A stretch of DNA of 64,000 bases from Podospora pseudoanserina (lineage: Eukaryota > Ascomycota > Sordariomycetes > Sordariales > Podosporaceae), in the NCBI RefSeq assembly GCF_035222485.1, contig NW_026946670.1:37475-101474 (forward strand), in the 5' to 3' direction. Position numbers and translations under genes: made by a program. Below are positions 1-12,300 of the stretch, piece after piece. Under the pieces are notes generated by a model. It saw nothing but the letters and a program-made list of their open reading frames with translations, made no database searches and had not been told where the DNA came from. How positions within the stretch are numbered: the stretch's first letter is position 1; each line of letters opens with the position of its first letter.

Positions 1-860
1 ATTTATTAAAGATGAGTGAACTAAAAAAAGGTGAAAGGAATCCTATGTATAATAAGGCTAAATCCGATGCTTTTATAGCTCAACAAATTAGAGATAAATC
101 GGGTGAAAATAATCCTATGTTTGGTAAGACTAAGTCTGAACAGATTTTAGCTAAATTAAGAAAAATGATCTTTGTGTATGATGTTACACAAGATTATAAA
201 TTGTTAGGGGTGTATCCTACTGTTATGTGTACTCGTTTATTTAGATTGTGTAACAATACCTTAAAAAAAAGGATAAACAATAAGGAAATACATAACGGTA
301 AATACTTCTTTTCTAAAGATCCTTACAACTCTGATGAGGTATAGTTATTTGGTTAATAAGGTATCTAACCACGATACTTTTGTAAAATTTATAATGTAAA
401 TACTATATTTACATTATATTGACATAATGTAGAATAAAGCTACAAGGAATTAGGATTAGTTCCCCTTATAATTAATAAATATAAGGTAAAAAGAAGATGA
501 ATTTCAAGAAAAACTTTACACTTCTTCTCTTATTTAAGTGATGCAGTGCGGTGCGGTTCCTTAAGGGCCCCGATACAAAGTTAACTTGAAGCGAAGCTTA
601 TTTTTAAAATATATAGAGCGAGCTTGCGCCTACGAAGTATGCATACTACGCCGCGCGATATATACTACTTACCTATATATAATAAATAATAAGAACGTTC
701 AACGACTAGAAGGAAAGTCTTTATGATAACAACCTTCCACGAGCCTCTTCCGTCAATTAAACTTAATAATGACATAATAGTTAAGTAAGACGATGACATA
801 GTCTGAACCCATGTGAAAATATGGGGATTAAAGGGTAAATCCTTTAACGTAACATAATTG
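1..860 (+). other. Group I intron of cox1 (3' part)
   Basis: This is the 3' part of a group I intron whose beginning lies outside the window. The core is downstream of the endonuclease reading frame. A P/Q-like stretch lies near 497-600 (ttgaagcgaag at about 585), an R-like segment gttcaacgacta near 696, and an S-like segment gacatagtctgaac near 794. The intron ends in G at 860, directly before the conserved cox1 exon. The core is interrupted around 540-680 by GC-rich dispersed repeat sequence. Class assignment is not attempted. Confidence 0.85.
3..344 (+). CDS. GIY-YIG-type homing endonuclease, C-terminal part (cox1 intron)
   Basis: The reading frame is open from the window edge and ends in TAG at 342-344, so the N-terminal catalytic part is missing. 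What remains has two copies of a short motif around NPMYNKAKS and NPMFGKTKS, which is the NUMOD3 pattern of GIY-YIG intron endonucleases. After it comes a NUMOD1-like DNA-binding tail containing VYDVTQDYKLLGVYP. The family cuts intronless alleles to spread its host intron. Family placement rests on the NUMOD motifs only, since the GIY and YIG residues lie upstream. Confidence 0.8.
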   Translation, partial: LLKMSELKKGERNPMYNKAKSDAFIAQQIRDKSGENNPMFGKTKSEQILAKLRKMIFVYDVTQDYKLLGVYPTVMCTRLFRLCNNTLKKRINNKEIHNGKYFFSKDPYNSDEV

Positions 861-1161
861 GCCTAGAAGAATTAGCGATTACCCTGATGCATTTGCAGGT
901 TGAAATTTAATAAGTAGTTTTGGGTCAATCATAAGTGTAGTAGCTGCATGATTATTCTTGTATATTGTATACTTACAATTAGTTGAAGGAGAATATGCAG
1001 GTAGATTCCCTTGATTAAACCCTCAATTCTATACAGATACTCTACAAGCTCTTCTAAATAGAAGTTATCCTAGTTTAGAATGAGCTTTAAGTAGTCCACC
1101 GAAACCTCATGCTTTCGTAAGTCTTCCTTTACAATCCAATATATTAATAAGTGGTTTTTAG
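861..1161 (+). CDS. cox1: Cytochrome c oxidase subunit 1, terminal exon
   Basis: This exon encodes the C-terminal end of the catalytic haem-copper subunit of complex IV in the inner mitochondrial membrane. It begins inside the codon of Met in the conserved (M)PRRISDYPDAF segment. It then runs through the last transmembrane helix (SIISVVAAWLFLYIVYLQL) to the stop TAG at 1159-1161. TGA codons fall where Trp is expected (for example AGWN and FPWLN), which shows code 4. The preceding intron ends in G at 860. The C-terminus ends SLPLQSNILISGF. Earlier exons lie upstream of the window. Confidence 0.96.
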
Positions 1162-1602
1162 GTTTAATAGAGGCTATTAAGGGACCCTTAATGAAATTAA
1201 CTTTAACTAGTAAACCTAAAGCTTATAGTTTTGTAAACACTACCTTATAAAGTAGTATTTTACAGTGCTATTATATGCCGTACGACGGCGCAAGCTCGTC
1301 GTACTATTTTATTAACAGAGGTTATATTCTAAGGTTAATGATAATCATAGCTAGCATACTTCATTGTAAAGCACAAGCTCGGTTATTATATTTTAGTGGT
1401 CGATGATAACCATAGTTATGTGCGAGGTAGGGGCGCATAGCATAGTATGCTATGTATATAGCATTATGTAGTATAAGCTTGGCTTTTATTGTCGCATGAT
1501 GATCATACAGGCATACAGACATAATTCGTCAGTACGTCATGCAAACATATGTACTGACGAAGTATGTCGAGGAGGAGGCCCTCCTCCTCCTCTAAATAAA
1601 AA
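1162..1602 (+). other. Spacer with GC-rich dispersed repeats
   Basis: No gene is visible between cox1 and trnR. The stretch holds pieces of the dispersed repeat family, including gacgaagtatg-like and gcgcaagctc-like units and the inverted ggaggagg/cctcctcc pair near 1571-1592. Confidence 0.6.
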
Positions 1603-1673
1603 GGTGTGTTAGTTTAATGGCAAAACATAGCGCTACGGACGTTGTTTTATAAGTTCGAGTCTTATACACATCT
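1603..1673 (+). tRNA. trnR: tRNA-Arg (anticodon ACG)
   Basis: A 71-nt cloverleaf. The acceptor ggtgtgt pairs with acacatc. The anticodon loop is ctACGga on a 5-bp stem with wobble pairs. The T arm ataag-ttcgagt-cttat is perfect. It reads CGN arginine codons. Confidence 0.9.
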
Positions 1674-1900
1674 GTAATGTCTTATCCTACCATATAATAT
1701 TCTGGATTTTTAAGTTTTAGTTTTAGACGCAGAAATATATTTTAAGGCGCGAGCTCTAAATGTAATAGTAGCCCTATACTACTTCGAGCTTGCGCGCCCG
1801 GCTCAGTAAAAAAAATTTTTTATGTGCATAAACATGTATGTGGATAAATAAATTTAAATATGTTGCAGTCTGTGCGCGTAACTTTTTAAGTAATAAATTC

Positions 1901-2260
1901 ATAACCAGGAGATGCATCATAATGGTGGGTATCATTTAAGTGAGCGTGGTAGGGGCTTATTTATTATACCGCACGGTATAAGGTTACTTTAAATAATTTA
2001 CAAACTTTTAATATTTTCGCTATGAATATTACCTTAATACTTTTTTTAATAGGAATTTTAGGATTCGTATTAAATAGAAAAAATATTATATTAATGCTTA
2101 TTTCAATTGAAATAATGCTATTAGCTATAACATTCCTAATATTGGTAAGTTCACTTAATATGGATGATATAATCGGTCAAACTTATGCTATTTATATAAT
2201 AGTTGTTGCAGGTGCAGAATCTGCCATAGGTTTGGGTATTTTAGTTGCTTTCTATAGATT
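1901..2260 (+). repeat. 360-bp duplicated unit: nad4L leader plus exon 1, copy A
   Basis: This segment is nearly identical (about a dozen differences by eye) to 3814-4173. It contains about 120 bp of leader, with gagcgtggtaggggctta and a small hairpin at 1966-1979, plus the whole first exon of nad4L. The offset of 1913 bp is constant across all 360 bp, so there are no indels. Confidence 0.93.
2022..2260 (+). CDS. nad4L: NADH dehydrogenase subunit 4L, orphan exon 1 (copy A)
   Basis: ATG at 2022 opens a reading frame encoding the first 79 residues of ND4L, a small complex I membrane subunit with three helices. The protein sequence is the same as in copy B at 3935. No second exon follows: the last residues (RGSISIEYK) are encoded only once, at 6313-6343. 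This copy therefore makes ND4L only by skipping across the second copy, or it serves as the 5' part of an exon-endonuclease fusion. The reading frame continues without a stop into the intron ORF that ends at 3314. Confidence 0.85.
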
Positions 2261-3314
2261 AATTAACTCTCCTGATAAAAATCCAAGATTAAATTATTCT
2301 TATTCACATTTTAATTTATTACCTACAATTTCACGGCGAAGTCGTAATTTAATCCAATCAAGGAATTATTCTAGCCTTTCGCTTAGGACTAGCGCTGTAT
2401 GCAGTGTTAGATCAGAGGGTGAAAGGAAAATAGTTTTAAATCCTTCATTTATAAGTGGGTTCTCTGATGCTGAAGGTTCTTTTGTTGTAACTATTTTAAA
2501 GAATCCTAGATATAAAATAGGATGAAATGTACAAGTTAGATTTCAAATAAAGTTACATGAGAAAGATAGAGCTTTATTATTATTAATTCAAAATTATTTT
2601 TATAATGTTGGATATATATCCACCCTAAAGGGTGGATCTACGGTTGAATTTAGAGTTAGTGATATAACTAGTTTAAATAATATAATTATACCTCATTTTG
2701 AAAAGTATACATTAATAACTAATAAATATAAAGATTTTATAATATTTAAACAAATTGTATCGTTAATGTCAGAAAACAAACATACTACTTTAGAAGGGTT
2801 AAAAGAAATTTTAGAATATAGAGCATCTCTTAATTGAGGTTTATCTAAAAATTTAAAGGAATCTTTTCCTTCAATAGTACCAGTTAAAAGAGTCGAAATT
2901 GAGGATAATATATTAAGTAATTTACGGCTACGCCCTAACTGAGTAGCTGGTTTCTCAGCAGGAGAATCCAATTTTTTTATAACTATATCTGGTAATAAAG
3001 TATGATTACGTTTTTCTATAGCTCAAGACTCAAGAGATATATTGTTATTAAAAAGTTTAGTTGAATTTTTTAATTGTGGTTATATAGCTCAATATAAAAA
3101 CCGTAAAGTATGTGAATTTATAGTTACAAAAATTAATGATATAATTATATATATAATTCCTTTTTTTGAAAAATACAAAATTGAAGGTTCTAAATATAAG
3201 GATTATGTTAATTTTAAAGAAGCTGCTATTCTTATTAAGAATAAAGAACATTTAACTGAAAAAGGTTTAAATAAAATAATAGAATTAAAAAATTCTATGA
3301 ATAAAAATGATTAA
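2261..3314 (+). CDS. LAGLIDADG homing endonuclease, fused in frame to nad4L exon 1 copy A
   Basis: The frame continues from the exon through TGA(Trp) codons to TAA at 3312-3314. There are two LAGLIDADG-type motifs: GFSDAEGSF near 2458, and a degenerate GFSAGESNF near 2949 with Gly-to-Ser drift (AGESN). This is a two-domain monomeric endonuclease of intron type. In such fusions the exon part is removed by proteolysis or used as a leader (family knowledge). The second motif keeps a Glu at the acidic position, so activity is uncertain. Confidence 0.88.
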
Positions 3315-3720
3315 TATTTTCTTGATTAAAAGGAAGTTTTCATTTTGATCACCAAAGGCGAAGTGAACCTTCGTCTAGTCTTATACAAGGCGAAACTCTC
3401 AAATTGCGGGAAATTCTTAAAAACAAATCTACCAAGTTAATATAGTAATATAATTAATGGAACAAGTAATGATTCGTTGTATGGTAAAAACGATTTGTAT
3501 ATATAGTAGATCTGCAGCCAAGCACCAAGTATTCTTGCTACGCAGGAGTAACGGTGTGCAGTTAATCGGCTAAATGTGAGTTGGTTTTTTATTAATATGG
3601 GCTGCACAAACTAAAGCTCGGATATTAATAATTAGCTTAAGATATAGTCAGTCTCAATATGAGAATATTGAGGTATTAAATTTTTTTAGAAAGTATCAAA
3701 AAAGTACAGCGCAAGCTCAT
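2261..3720 (+). other. Group I intron behind nad4L exon 1 copy A
   Basis: The intron starts after the exon-terminal T at 2260. The core lies downstream of the endonuclease ORF: attgcgggaaattcttaaa near 3402 (P/Q), tctgcagccaagcacc near 3510, and gcttaagatatagtcag near 3632 (S). The 3' end cannot be fixed because no nad4L exon 2 follows. I place it loosely near 3700-3730. The core resembles that of the intron at 4174-6312 but the endonucleases differ clearly. Confidence 0.7.
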
Positions 3721-3813
3721 ACTTGATGGTATGCCTAAAATAAGGGTATATTAATAACGGTAAGGCGCAAGCTCTAATTTTTATTTCATCTTTAGGTGCG
3801 AACTCTAATATTT

Positions 3814-4173
3814 ATAACCAGGAGGTGCATCATAACGGTAGGCATCATTTAAGTGAGCGTGGTAGGGGCTTATTTATTACGCCGTACGGTGTAAGGTTAC
3901 TTTAAATAATTTACAAAATTTTAATATTTTCGCTATGAATATTACCTTAATACTTTTTTTAATAGGAATCTTAGGATTCGTATTGAACAGAAAAAATATT
4001 ATATTAATGCTTATTTCAATCGAAATAATGCTATTAGCTATAACATTCCTAATATTGGTAAGTTCACTTAATATGGATGATATAATCGGTCAAACTTATG
4101 CTATTTATATAATAGTTGTTGCAGGTGCAGAATCTGCCATAGGTTTGGGTATTTTAGTTGCTTTCTATAGATT
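3814..4173 (+). repeat. 360-bp duplicated unit: nad4L leader plus exon 1, copy B
   Basis: Second copy of the unit at 1901-2260, colinear without gaps. The leader hairpin is at 3879-3892. Changes between the copies cluster in the leader and at synonymous codon positions of the exon. Confidence 0.93.
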
Positions 4174-6343
4174 AGCTTCAAACTATACTTTTAGTTGTAA
4201 GAATACAACTAATTCTTCGTACTGTAAAACTCTTAATAAAGTTTCAGACTTAAAGGCAAAAAATCGCCTTTTAAGCGTAAGACCTAAAACTTTCGTTAGA
4301 AACTATTCCCATTTAATCCAAAAAAGGGTTAGTTTACACCCTTGATTTATAACAGGTTTCACAGATGGGGAGGGTTGTTTTTGAATAGGTGTTAGACGAG
4401 ACCCTAGAAATAAACTAGGCTGATGTGTACAAGCTTTTTTTCAAATAGCCCTACATAAAAAAGATGAAGCTCTATTAAAAGCAATCCAAAAGTACTTTGG
4501 AGGTATTGGGGCGGTAAAAATTAGAGGTGATAAATGTACTTTCATAGTAAGCTCTTTATCACAGATTACAAAAGTAATTATCCCACACTTCGATTCTTAC
4601 CCTTTAATTACTAATAAATTAGCTGATTATTTTTTATGAAAAGGTATAATTGAAATAATGAAGGCTAAAAAACATTTAACTCTAGAAGGATTAAATGAAA
4701 TAGTACGAATGAAAGCTCAATTAAATTTAGGACTTTCTGATGAATTAAAAACCGCTTTTGCAGAAACTTTTTCCACTTCAGCGATAATAAAAAGAATACT
4801 AAACAAGGAATCTATACCTCATGGGATGTGAATGGCAGGGTTTACATCTGGAGAAGGTTCTTTCTTCGTCAATATCTTTAAATCCTCGCATCACAAAGTA
4901 GGGTACCAAATAAGATTAGAATTTGAAATTGCTCAACATATTCGCGATGAACTTTTAATGCTAAGTTTTACTGAATTTTTCGGCTGTGGTATCATTAGCA
5001 GATATTCAAGCGATATGGTAAAGTTTAGATGTACTAAATTTTCAGATATATCTACAATAATTGTCCCCTTTTTTAAAGAATACTTACCAGAAGGTAACAA
5101 AATTAAAGATTTTCAGGATTTCTGCAAAGTATGTGAATTAATGGAAAATAATGCTCATTTAACTGAAGAAGGGCTTAATCAAATTCGTGAAATAAAAGCT
5201 AGAATGAACAGCTTTCGTAAGTAGAAATCTTTTATTTTTTTTTTACTTTGTGTGTGCTTGTGATAAATGTCTAAGACATAGTATCGAATAACTTAGTGGA
5301 GAGATGTATAATATAGGTGATTGAAGGTTGTATTACAACATATAAAGTGCTCACATTAAAAATCTTGATCTAAAGGGTTAATAAAATTATCCCTAGTCTT
5401 AAATAAAGGCGAAACCTTCAAATTGCGGGAAGTACCTGATAAAATACTGATTTCGACCAAACCTGCATGGTAACATAGCAGGTGGCACAGGTAATGACTC
5501 GTGGTATGGTAAAACCGAAACAGATAATCAGTTAAGCTATAATAGTTGACTGTGTAGGGTTAATCTGCAGCCAACCACCGTAACATACGATTTACTAACC
5601 AAGCGTAGATAAATAGTGACGCTGTAATCTGATAAAGAGCAGATAACACGTTGTTTTTAATTCTACCTTTACGGGTTTTTACTTTTTAGAGCAAAGAGCG
5701 AAGCGCGAAGCTACTCATGCCTATTTTAGTAAAAACTAAAAGCCTAGGACCTAAGGACCTAGTCCTAGATCGAAGAGGTAGAATAAATTCTTATGAAGGT
5801 GGGCAGTTCATCGACTAAATGTAGGTTGGTGAAAAATATTATTTTCTCTTCTCATTGTTTTCTTAATATATTATCTTTACACACGATTATTAAAGTCTAT
5901 TTGTGCGAAGTTCATAATAATAAGAAAAACAGCTACCTTCGCGCTTCGCAGGGTTAGAGGGAGGGGTGCGTAGCCCAAAATTATATTTTTTGCTTAAGAT
6001 ATAGTCAAATGTTGCTTAATATTCTCTCCCTTTTCCGTACCTTCGCTTCGCCCTAGGTACATGGTTAGGGTTTTTAGTAAAGAAACTAAAAACCGAAAGG
6101 TGAAAATATAAAATAGTTTAATAATAATATAATAATTTAACCGAAACCTATTATGAAGTGCAGGGCGCAAGCTCCCCTAATAAAATAAGGATTCAAGCTG
6201 CTGATATAATAGTAAGGTATACATTGTCAAATTTTGTTATGTAGCAAAATATTGGATAGTTTAAATTATACTAGTTATTAAATCTAATTTATAAGAGAAA
6301 TAACCAACCTAGAAGAGGAAGTATAAGTATAGAGTATAAATAA
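3935..6343 (+). CDS. nad4L: NADH dehydrogenase subunit 4L, complete (exons 3935-4173, 6313-6343)
   Basis: ND4L is a three-helix membrane subunit of the proton-pumping arm of complex I. Exon 1 encodes residues up to AFYR(L) and exon 2 completes the protein as RGSISIEYK. The total is 90 codons (89 aa), the usual length. Exon 1 ends in T at 4173 and the intron ends in G at 6312. The stop TAA at 6341-6343 overlaps the nad5 start codon (TAATG), the standard arrangement in Pezizomycotina, so the two genes are probably cotranscribed and translationally coupled. Exon 1 has a near-identical orphan copy 1.9 kb upstream. Confidence 0.95.
4174..5224 (+). CDS. LAGLIDADG homing endonuclease, fused in frame to nad4L exon 1 copy B
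   Basis: The frame is open from the nad4L start at 3935 through several TGA(Trp) codons to TAG at 5222-5224. There are two LAGLIDADG motifs, GFTDGEGCF near 4354 and GFTSGEGSF near 4840, each with the acidic residue (D/E) expected at the active site. It is a double-motif monomeric enzyme. It is only distantly similar to the endonuclease of the upstream copy, so the two introns are not a simple tandem duplication. Confidence 0.9.
4174..6312 (+). other. Group I intron in nad4L
   Basis: The endonuclease ORF comes first and the core follows: attgcgggaagtacc near 5418, gcacaggtaatgactcgtgg near 5486, atctgcagccaaccacc near 5563, ttcatcgactaaatgtaggt near 5808, and gcttaagatatagtc near 5991. GC-rich repeat sequence interrupts the loop regions near 5690-5770 and 5935-5970. 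The intron ends in G at 6312. Confidence 0.85.
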
Positions 6344-9300
6344 TGTATTTAAGTATAATAATCTTACCTTTATTAGGATGTATAGTATCTGGCTTTTTAG
6401 GTAGAAAAGTTGGGGTTAAAGGTGCACAACTAATTACATGTTCAAATGTAGTAATTACTACAATATTATCAATATTAGCTTTTATTGAAGTAGGTTTTAA
6501 TAATATTCCTGTTACTATAAATTTATTTAGATGAATAGATAGTGAATGGTTTAATATCATTTGAGGTTTCCAATTTGATAGTTTAACAGTTTATTTTGTG
6601 GGTCTGCTGTTTATACAGCAGACAGAAGCTGTGTTGGTTTTAATCCAACTGTATAAGAATATATATTTAAAAAAATTATTTAATTGTATATTAGTTAGTT
6701 TAGCTTTGAAATCGCTTTGTATAAATGATTTAGAGCTAGCGCCCAATAAAAAATCAAAACTTTCATCTTTATTCCTTAACCATTCTCTGGTATTTATTAA
6801 AGGGAGAGTATATAGTTTAAGGCGCAAGCCTCAAATAATGAATTATTTAACCCAGCAAACAGCTAAATTTTCTACCCTGAAAGAAGATGGTCGGGTGCGT
6901 AGCCCAAATTTTTTAGAATGATTCGTAGGATTTACCGATGCTGAAGGTAGTTTTAGTATAAACCCTATGCTTACTAAGGATGGATCGACTCTTTCTAAGG
7001 TTGGATTCATGTTTAAAATCGCTTTGCATATAGACGATGAGAAGGTTTTAAGATATATTAGTGCTAAATTAGGTGTAGGAGGGGTTCGTCTTTATAAAAA
7101 TGAATGTATATTTAGTGTTACTGATAAAAAAGGTATACTATTATTAATATCGATATTTGATAAATATAATCTAAATACCTCAAAATACTTAGATTATTTA
7201 GATTTTAAACAAGCTTTTTTTGGCTACCATTTTAATGGTTGAAATAATAATTTAGATAGTGAAACCAGTTTTACTAGTGAGTCAATAAAAAATAAAATTA
7301 TAGAACTAAAAAATAAAATGAATACTAATCGTATTAATTTTGATAGACCTGAAAGTTCTAAAATTATAATTACTAAATATTGACTACTAGGGTTTATAGA
7401 AGGGGATGGGTCTTTCTTTATAAGAAGAGATAATTTAACACCTACTTTTTCTATCGAAAATACTGGGGTACAATTGCCTGTTTTACTTAAGATAAAAGAA
7501 TTCTTAGAAAATTCTCTTGGTTTTGACAAATATTCTTTATATAAAATAAAAAATTCATCTATTATATTACTAACTATGGTAAAAGCTAGATGCGTTAATG
7601 GTAAAAGTAGTGTATCTCTTATTATAAATAACATAAATGTTCTATATAATTATTTAATACCTTTCTTTTCCGACGCTGAATTTTTAACTAAAAAAGGAAA
7701 AGATTTTAACGATTTTAAAATTATCAGTAAAGCTGTGTATATGGGAGCCCATAGGAAAGAAGAGATAAGATCTTTAATTTTAAAATTATCAAATACTATG
7801 AATAATTTTAGATTATCAACCTATAAAGGAATAATTGAATATTTAAATAAAGAGGAATTAAATATATTAACAACTGTAACATCTACATTTGAATATCTTA
7901 TAGATGGAAGAGTCAGGGATAATATTACAAAAAAAATATTACCTAGACAGGTTAGTTGTATATACGAAATAATAAAAAATTATGGAGAAATTCTATTAGC
8001 TAATTCTTTAACTGAAGCTGCTTCAATTGTAGGATTATATCCTGATACTTTAAGTAAATATTTAGATATTGAAATATTAAATCCTAAAGATGCCTTTATT
8101 GAAATTAAAAATTTAAAAATTAGAAGAGTACGTGTACTCTTTAGGGATACAGAGCTTCCATACTTCGTTAGTAAATAGGGACTCCCCCCCCGTCTTTTAA
8201 TTACTTTCATTACGGTATATACCTACGAAGTCTGGGACTATAATTAAATAAAAACTTTATATATATATATAATAACCCTTACAATAGCCACAATTAGCTA
8301 GCTTAACTATTTGAGCTGTGGGTTTTACCGAGGTCAACATATCAATGGTATGTATGTGCACAAGCTCTTCTTGATGGTTTTCAGCTATTGTGGCGGCGCA
8401 AGCTCGCAAGGGGGTATATAATGTTTATTAATAAATCACTTTTAATCAAGAATATTATAAATGCGCAAGCTACAAATTAGACGAAGTACTAAAAAAATTT
8501 TTTTGCTTCGTGCTTCGCTAGAAAGGATCTTAATATACAGAGTATACCATTAATAGGAATTGAGCAAGATTATAATCAAACAATTCTATACTTATACAAA
8601 AGTGGTGAAAACGGTTAAGGAGGATATACTTTAAGACCGTCGGCAGTTATAAATGTCGCTACAGACTGGTTCACCGGGGTTAGGCTGAAATGTCTGTCCA
8701 AATGTACAGTCGGATCCTAGAACGAATGTGATATCGTAGAGAGTAAATATTTATCGAAAAAACACTACACATAGTGGATAGCCTTACCGCAAAGGTAATA
8801 AACTCTTAAGTAGGTAAACTACTCTTAATGTCTATTGCTCTTATGACAGAGTTGACATCAAGGTCAGGTTAACTAGGATTGTTCAATGTTAATTCCTGTA
8901 TTGATAATAAGTTCTTTAGTTCACATATATTCAATTTCGTACATGAGTAGTGATCCTCGAGGTAGCGTGGAGGGAATACGCTTCTATGGGGGTAAACTGT
9001 CAAATTCCGGGGAACTCCTAAAGCTTAAGGTACCAAGCTGTATTTGAAAAATTATCAGTGGCTGAGGTAATTGCTCAGGTATGGTAACAAGCCTTAAGAT
9101 ATGTGAAAACAAAATGGACAATCGCGGATCTAAGTCAACAAAACTAAAAGTTAATGTTGTAAAAGAGCAACGAGTAAACGGCAGTTGATCAGCTAAGTCT
9201 AACTTAACTAATTTAAGATGTACTCTAACAGGTTTTGAAAAGAATCGTGGTATAAATCACGGCTTCAACCGTCAAATGAGTTGAAGTTCACGTGTTAAAA

Positions 9301-12300
9301 TCCCATCTAAGCAATTCCGTCTCAGCTCCGTCGTTTTTATTCATGGTACTTCTAAATTGACTTCGGTGAATCCTGGAGTTTGGTCTGGTTTAATAGACGG
9401 AGAAGGTTCTTTTTCAATAATCTTAGTTAGAAATTCAACACGTAAATTAGGTTGACGTCTTGAACCAAAATTTCAACTTGGTTTACATAAAAAAGATTAT
9501 GATGTATTATTACAGTTACAGCTTTTTTTAGGTGGTGCCGGTGGTATCTATTCAGCTCGGAATGGTGAGTTTGTTAACTACATAATTAGTTCTATTAAAG
9601 ATTTAAATAAACTTGTTGTTCATTTAGAACATTATCCATTGTTAACTCAAAAATCCGTGGATTTCTTTTTCTTTAAACAAATAATAGATTTAATTAATAA
9701 TAAAGCTCATTTTACTGTTGAAGGTTTAAATAAAATAGTAAATCTAAAAGCATCTATGAATTTAGGTTTATCCGATAAGTTAAAATTAGAGTTTCCTGGA
9801 TATCAAGTCATGGAAAAACCTATTTTTAATTGTATCGAAGTAGCTGCAAATATAAGTCCTTCTTGGATTTCTGGTTTTGTTAGTGCTGAAGGGAACTTTG
9901 ATGTTCGTACACCTAAAACAAATAGTAAAACGGGTTATAGAGTTCAGTTAAGATTTAGGATAACCCAGCATGTTAGGGATATCATATTAATGGAAAAATT
10001 AGTTCAATATTTAGGAGGAGGAAAAGTATATAAATATACTAGATCTGGTGTTCATTTAAGTATAGTTGATTTCTCCTTAATCACTAATAGAATAATTCCT
10101 ATATTTAAAGAAAATCCTTTAGTTGGTGTAAAATCTAAGGATTTTGAAGACTGATGTAAAATACATGAATTAATGGTTAATCGTTCACACTTAACTATTA
10201 AAGGTATGAACTTTATACAAGAAATTAAATTGGGTATGAATAGAGGTAGAAGTATTGAGACAGAGAAAGAAGGTAAGATTAATTAATTTCAATATTACGT
10301 CACTTCGTCTATATGAAGAATTTGCTTTAAGACCCTCGATGTAACCGGCGCCATTCAAAAAGTAAACTAGTATAAAATGAGACAAATTGTATGATAAATT
10401 TAACAAAAGCATAATCAAAGGTTTTTTAGTTATTTAAGCTTATTTACATTTATGATGATAATACTTGTAACAGCTAATAATTATTTATTAATGTTTGTAG
10501 GATGAGAAGGTGTTGGAGTTTGTTCATATCTATTAGTTAGTTTTTGATTTACTAGAATAGCAGCTAATCAAAGTTCTATATCTGCCTTCTTAGCTAATAG
10601 AGTAGGGGATTGTTTTTTAACAATTGGTATGTTTGCTATATTATGATCTTTAGGTAAACGAAATAATTGTAAAGTTTTCATGAGCTTGCGCCCCACGCAC
10701 AAGATCAAAAATAAAAAAACTAGCTCATTAACCAAATACACTTTGAGCAATGCTCAAATATGCTTTCATAAAACAACAAATATTTTAGGTAGTGCTGTAC
10801 AAGCTAAAGCTTGTACTTCTCATTTTATAGCTTGCGCACGTATATCTGATATTCAAATTAGGAAGTATTCTAATTCACCTTTTGCTCCTTATTTAGCAGG
10901 ATTAATAGAAGGTGATGGACATATAGCTGTACATGATAAAAATACACAAAAAAAAGAGTACAGACCAAAGATTATTATTGCTTTTAATATTAACGATAAA
11001 CCTTTAGCTGAAAAATTATCAACAGTATTAGCTGTTGGTAAAGTAATTGATAGAGCTAGTACAGGACATGTATTATTACAAATTTTGGCTAAAGAAGAAG
11101 TATTAAAAATAATTAATTTAATTAATGGTCATATGCGTACACCTAAAATAGAAGCACTACATAGAGCTATTCGTTGAATAAATGAAAAAGATAATAGCTC
11201 TATACCGTTATTAGGTATAGATTCTTCTCCTTTAGAGAGTAATAGTTGATTATCCGGATTTACAGACGCCGATGGGTGTTTTGGTATAACTGTATACGAT
11301 CGTAAGAAAAATGGAGTATTTTTAAGAACAAGTGTTAAAACTTCTTTCCGAATAGAAGTAAAACAAAATTATTCCAGAGAGGTTACTTTAGAGCAAGGTG
11401 GGCGTAGCACTAGTTTTTTTTTTATTATGAGTGAAATTGCCGCATTTTTTACCGTAAATTTATATACTAGAATTAGAAAGACAGAGGATAAAGTATTTTA
11501 CGCTTTTGCTGCAGTGACTCATAATTCAAGAAGTCATGAAATACTTCGTAATTATTTTGATAATTATCCTTTGTATTCATCTAAACATCTAGCTTATAAA
11601 GATTGATGTCTTGTTCAAGTTCTTCATAAAGGATCTTTAAGTAAGGAGAACTTAGAGATAATAAAAGCTATTAAAAATGGGTTTAATACTAAGAGAAAAG
11701 TATTTGATTTTTCACATTTGAATTCTTTACAATTTAAATAAATTGCCGTGAGAGGTAGTAATATCTCTCTTATTATATAACTATGTGCGGGAAAACCCTA
11801 AAGTCTTTTTATAGATTATTGTGGAAACTTTTTATATATAACTGCGTACACAAAACTTAAAAATTAAAAAGAATAGAATCCTACGAGCTTGCGCCATCGT
11901 ATGGTGACTTTTGCTGCTATGTACGGCGCTATATATAGCGCTATATATTGCGAGGCGCAAGCTCCTCCTCCTCGTAGGGCTTACTTATATGCTTGCAGAC
12001 TTCGTACGCATACTTATTTGCGGCGTAGCCGTCAGAAGTATAGCTGTCAGAAGCATGAAGTATAGCAGGAACAGTAGGATGAAAATGGACAATCCGCAGG
12101 AAACTAAGAATAATTCTAATTTATTTAAGGATCCTCAGAGACTACACGTTATACGCCCTTTATCCATAATGTTGTGCATACTTCGTCTGCCTAAAACATA
12201 TGTTGAACAAGGGTGAAAATATAGTCCAGTTATAGCTGAAAAGTTATAAGTTATTCGAATTTAGATTATAGTACAGTATTTTCATTAGCCCCTTATATTA

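Noticed and set aside
2523-2525. In-frame TGA codons as stops in the nad4L-linked ORFs and elsewhere
   Set aside because: TGA falls at conserved Trp positions in all core genes and a tRNA-Trp(TCA) is present, so these are Trp codons (code 4).
11911-12216. 101-codon frame in nad5 intron 3
   Set aside because: It is made of GC-rich repeat sequence and ribozyme core (ggatcctcagagactacacg) and has no protein-like conservation.
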